Origin: Megalobrama amblycephala
Lineage: Eukaryota; Chordata; Actinopteri; Cypriniformes; Xenocyprididae
Length of the DNA: 64,000 nt
Reading direction: 5' to 3'
NCBI RefSeq assembly: GCF_018812025.1
Contig: NC_063053.1
Coordinates: 9,990,123 to 10,054,122, forward strand
In this document: positions 62,083-64,000 of the stretch, piece after piece
Layout: every line of letters begins with the position of its first letter
How positions within the stretch are numbered: position 1 is the stretch's first letter
Translations under genes and position numbers: made by a program
The notes under the pieces: generated by a model
Databases searched by the model: none
The model's input: the letters and a program-made list of their open reading frames with translations, nothing else
Told to the model about the DNA's origin: nothing

Positions 62083-62265
62083 CATGAGACTAAAGCCCGG
62101 GATACACTGCACGATTTTAGCAATCCTATACGATCATTACTTTATCACATTGTGCGGCATGGATCTTTTAAACTTGGGTACAACATGCATGTAGACTGTA
62201 CGATGATGACACCTGTTGACTCGTATGCTACAATACAAGTTTCTACAGAAGAATAAAACGTCATC
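62083..62265. mobile_element. fragment of a DNA element, cccgggatacactgc end
   Basis: taaagcccgggatacactgc followed by acgattttagcaatc resembles a DNA-transposon terminus. Only one end is present; low certainty. Confidence 0.3.
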
Positions 62266-62578
62266 AGCATGCACTAGTGTTTAACAAAAAGACCATGTTG
62301 AATCACACTTTGGCAGTTGTAGTTTTTATGTTTGCTGAAAAAAAAAGGAAGCGGCAAAAGAAGAAGGGAAAAGAGCTTGAGGTAAGCAGTTTTTCCAAAA
62401 GCAGTCATTCCAAACCCGTAAGACCTTCGTTCATCTTTGGAACACAAATTAAGATATTTTTGATGAAATCCAAGAGCCTCTAACCTTCCTATACACAGCA
62501 ATGTCATAACCAATTTCAAGGCCCAGAAAGGTAAAAAAGACATCGTTAAAATAATAGTCCATATGACTACAACCTTAA

Positions 62579-63458
62579 AGGGTTAGTTCACCCAAAAATG
62601 AAAATTATGTCATTAATGACTCACCCTCATGTCGTTCCAAACCCGTAAGACCTCCTTTCATCTTCGGAACACAGTTTAAGATATTTTAGATTTAGTCCGA
62701 GAGCTTTCTGTCCATCCATTGAAAATGTGTGTGCAGTATAATGTCCATAAAGGTAATAAAAACATCATCAAAGTAGTCCATGTGACATCAGTGGGTTAGT
62801 TAGAAGTTTTTGAAGCATCTAAAATACATTTTGGTCCAAAAATAACAAGAACTATGACTTTATTCAGCATTGTATTCTCTTCCGGGTCTGTTGTTCATCC
62901 GGGTTCACGACTCGGGTTCAGTGAACCGCAGCGCACTGCTGACGTAAGACGCTGCTGACGTGTTATCTGGTGCGCCAGAGTTTCGTTTACAGTCTGAGGG
63001 AGACACACGCTGTATTCAAGCTATTTTTTAAAATGGTGCGTAAGTGTGCATGTCACGGATGTCCTAATCGCCAAAAACAACGACATAAAAGTGCATTACC
63101 AACGCCGACAGATGAAAGGATTTAATGGAATCAATTCAGTGGAATCAATTCAATGGAAAGGATTCCGGAAGAGAATACAATGCTGAATCAAGTCACATTT
63201 TTTATTATTTTTGGACCAAAATCTATATAAGATGCTTCAAAAACTTCTAACTAACCCACTGATGTCACATGGACTACTTTGATGATGTTTTTATTACCTT
63301 TATGGACATGGACAGTATACTGCACACACATTTCCAATGGATGGACAGAAAGCTCTCGGACTAAATCTAAAATATCTTAAACTGTGTTCCGAAGATGAAA
63401 GGAGGTCTTAGGGTGAGTCATTAATGACATAATTTTCATTTTTGGGTGAACTAACCCT
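62579..63458. mobile_element. TTAA fold-back element with THAP relic (880 bp), nested
   Basis: Starts agggttagttcaccc and ends gggtgaactaaccct, with TTAA at 62575-62578 and 63459-63462. Inverted arms are nearly 300 bases. The unpaired centre holds a short THAP-like reading frame, so this family looks derived from a THAP-transposase (Kolobok-like) element. Confidence 0.88.
63033..63125 (+). pseudogene. THAP domain relic, N-terminal part only
   Basis: 30 codons and a stop: MVRKCACHGCPNRQKQ continuing RHKSALPTPTDERI. MV-x2-C-x4-C-x-NR matches the first zinc ligands of THAP domains. The rest of the domain (Trp, C-x2-H) is missing, so this is a remnant captured in the element's centre. Confidence 0.65.
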
Positions 63459-64000
63459 TTAATGTTATGAAGCGACAAGAATACTTTTTGTGCACAAAAA
63501 CAAAACAAAACAAATAGAACAGTTTTATTCAACAATTTCTTCTAATCCTTGTCAGTCTCCTACGCTGTTAACGTTGTAAACACAGTGCAGTGCTTCCGGG
63601 TTCTTCGTCAGAACGCTGGCTGTAATAAGAAAATAAGAAACACAAATGAGACAATTGTTGAGTATAGAAAGATAAAATGAATGTTTTAGCATAGCTCAGA
63701 TCTTTTGTTCTTCAGATCTGATAAGACAAGTTTGTATTGAGATTTGTAATGTTTAATTGCAGACTTATCTTGGCAAATCTGAGGACATTTTGAATCTGTT
63801 TTTCCTCTCAGGAGAAATATCTGGGTAGCAGAAAATGCTCCATTTGCTCTTAATTTATTGTCATCACTGTCTAGGAGAAGCAATTGAGATTTTAGCGATA
63901 TCTCTTTTGTGATATTTCTTTGCTATGGGTGATCCCACTGCTCGTTTATGAGTCATTATGGGTCCGGTTTAGGACGCTGCTTTTCATTGTTTTTGAATGT

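Larger units (their letters stand above)
62407..63625. mobile_element. TTAA fold-back element, outer host of a nested copy
   Basis: Left part ttccaaacccgtaagacc to gactacaacc; right part tgttatgaagcgacaagaat to cttcgtcagaacgctg. The two parts join exactly when 62579-63458 plus one TTAA is removed. The termini themselves are missing. Confidence 0.78.
25358..64000 (+). other. cdh23: cdh23 intron, partial (more than 38.6 kb)
   Basis: Starts with gtgagtgtc and has no recognisable acceptor plus EC1 exon before the window ends. I read it for a phase-1 exon encoding the rest of EC1 (acidic DXD, then LDRE) and found none. Stretches without repeats that I could name include 25430-26730, 27170-27260, 29040-29860, 32070-33320, 35230-36500, 37900-38460, 39070-39880, 41500-41990, 43510-44900, 46530-47600, 47770-48270, 50340-51240, 54540-56190, 58350-60230 and 63630-64000. 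An old hAT end with tcgacta motifs may lie at 29782-29835. Confidence 0.65.

Noticed and set aside
1..64000. CRISPR arrays, rRNA or tRNA genes, operons, retroviral genes
   Set aside because: No regularly spaced short repeats, no complete tRNA fold beyond the SINE head, and no gag, pol or env-like frames were seen.

Overview
This window is vertebrate, almost certainly teleost and most likely cyprinid (carp, goldfish or zebrafish group). Coding sequence is very sparse. The DNA is AT-rich, has long CA/GT, GATA, GTT and AAT microsatellites, and is packed with fish-type DNA transposons: many TTAA-flanked fold-back elements, hAT elements with 8-bp target duplications, Tc1 elements at TA sites and Harbinger relics.

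The only host gene I can support is the 5' end of cadherin-23 (cdh23) on the + strand. A coding exon at 17066-17150 carries the start codon and signal peptide. A second at 25283-25357 carries the first strand of extracellular cadherin repeat 1 (EC1), ending in a cadherin ENTPVG motif. Both exon junctions are phase 1 and have consensus splice sites. Positions 17151-25282 are an intron of 8,132 bp. Everything from 25358 to the end is an intron of more than 38.6 kb, in which I could not find the next EC1 exon. The acceptor just before the start codon implies at least one untranslated exon upstream; I could not place it. Cadherin-23 forms the upper part of the hair-cell tip link.

Layout: 1-17058 is upstream sequence or a 5' intron. 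It holds TTAA elements (1-921, 3948-4907, 9473-10710, 14745-15708), hAT elements with intact 8-bp duplications (6022-6937, 7016-8104, 12445-13843) and a three-layer nest at about 12380-15915. The 8-kb intron holds TTAA elements, a TA-flanked MITE and a Harbinger relic. The long intron holds two families of Tc1 transposase relics (33323-34532; 40203-41447 and 52126-54401), a fold-back Tc1-like element, a tRNA-derived SINE, a split minisatellite, a precise three-level nest (51583-54528), and several AT-motif-rich unique stretches that could be conserved noncoding sequence.

I found no RNA genes, CRISPR arrays, operons or other novel multi-gene system. The most interesting material is transposon biology: THAP DNA-binding-domain relics inside TTAA fold-back elements (once duplicated head-to-head in both arms), repeated insertion into the same homologous TTAA site of a host element, and a repeat family carrying a D-box (PAR-bZIP) palindrome in all three copies. 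Family names come from motif recognition alone; no database search was run.
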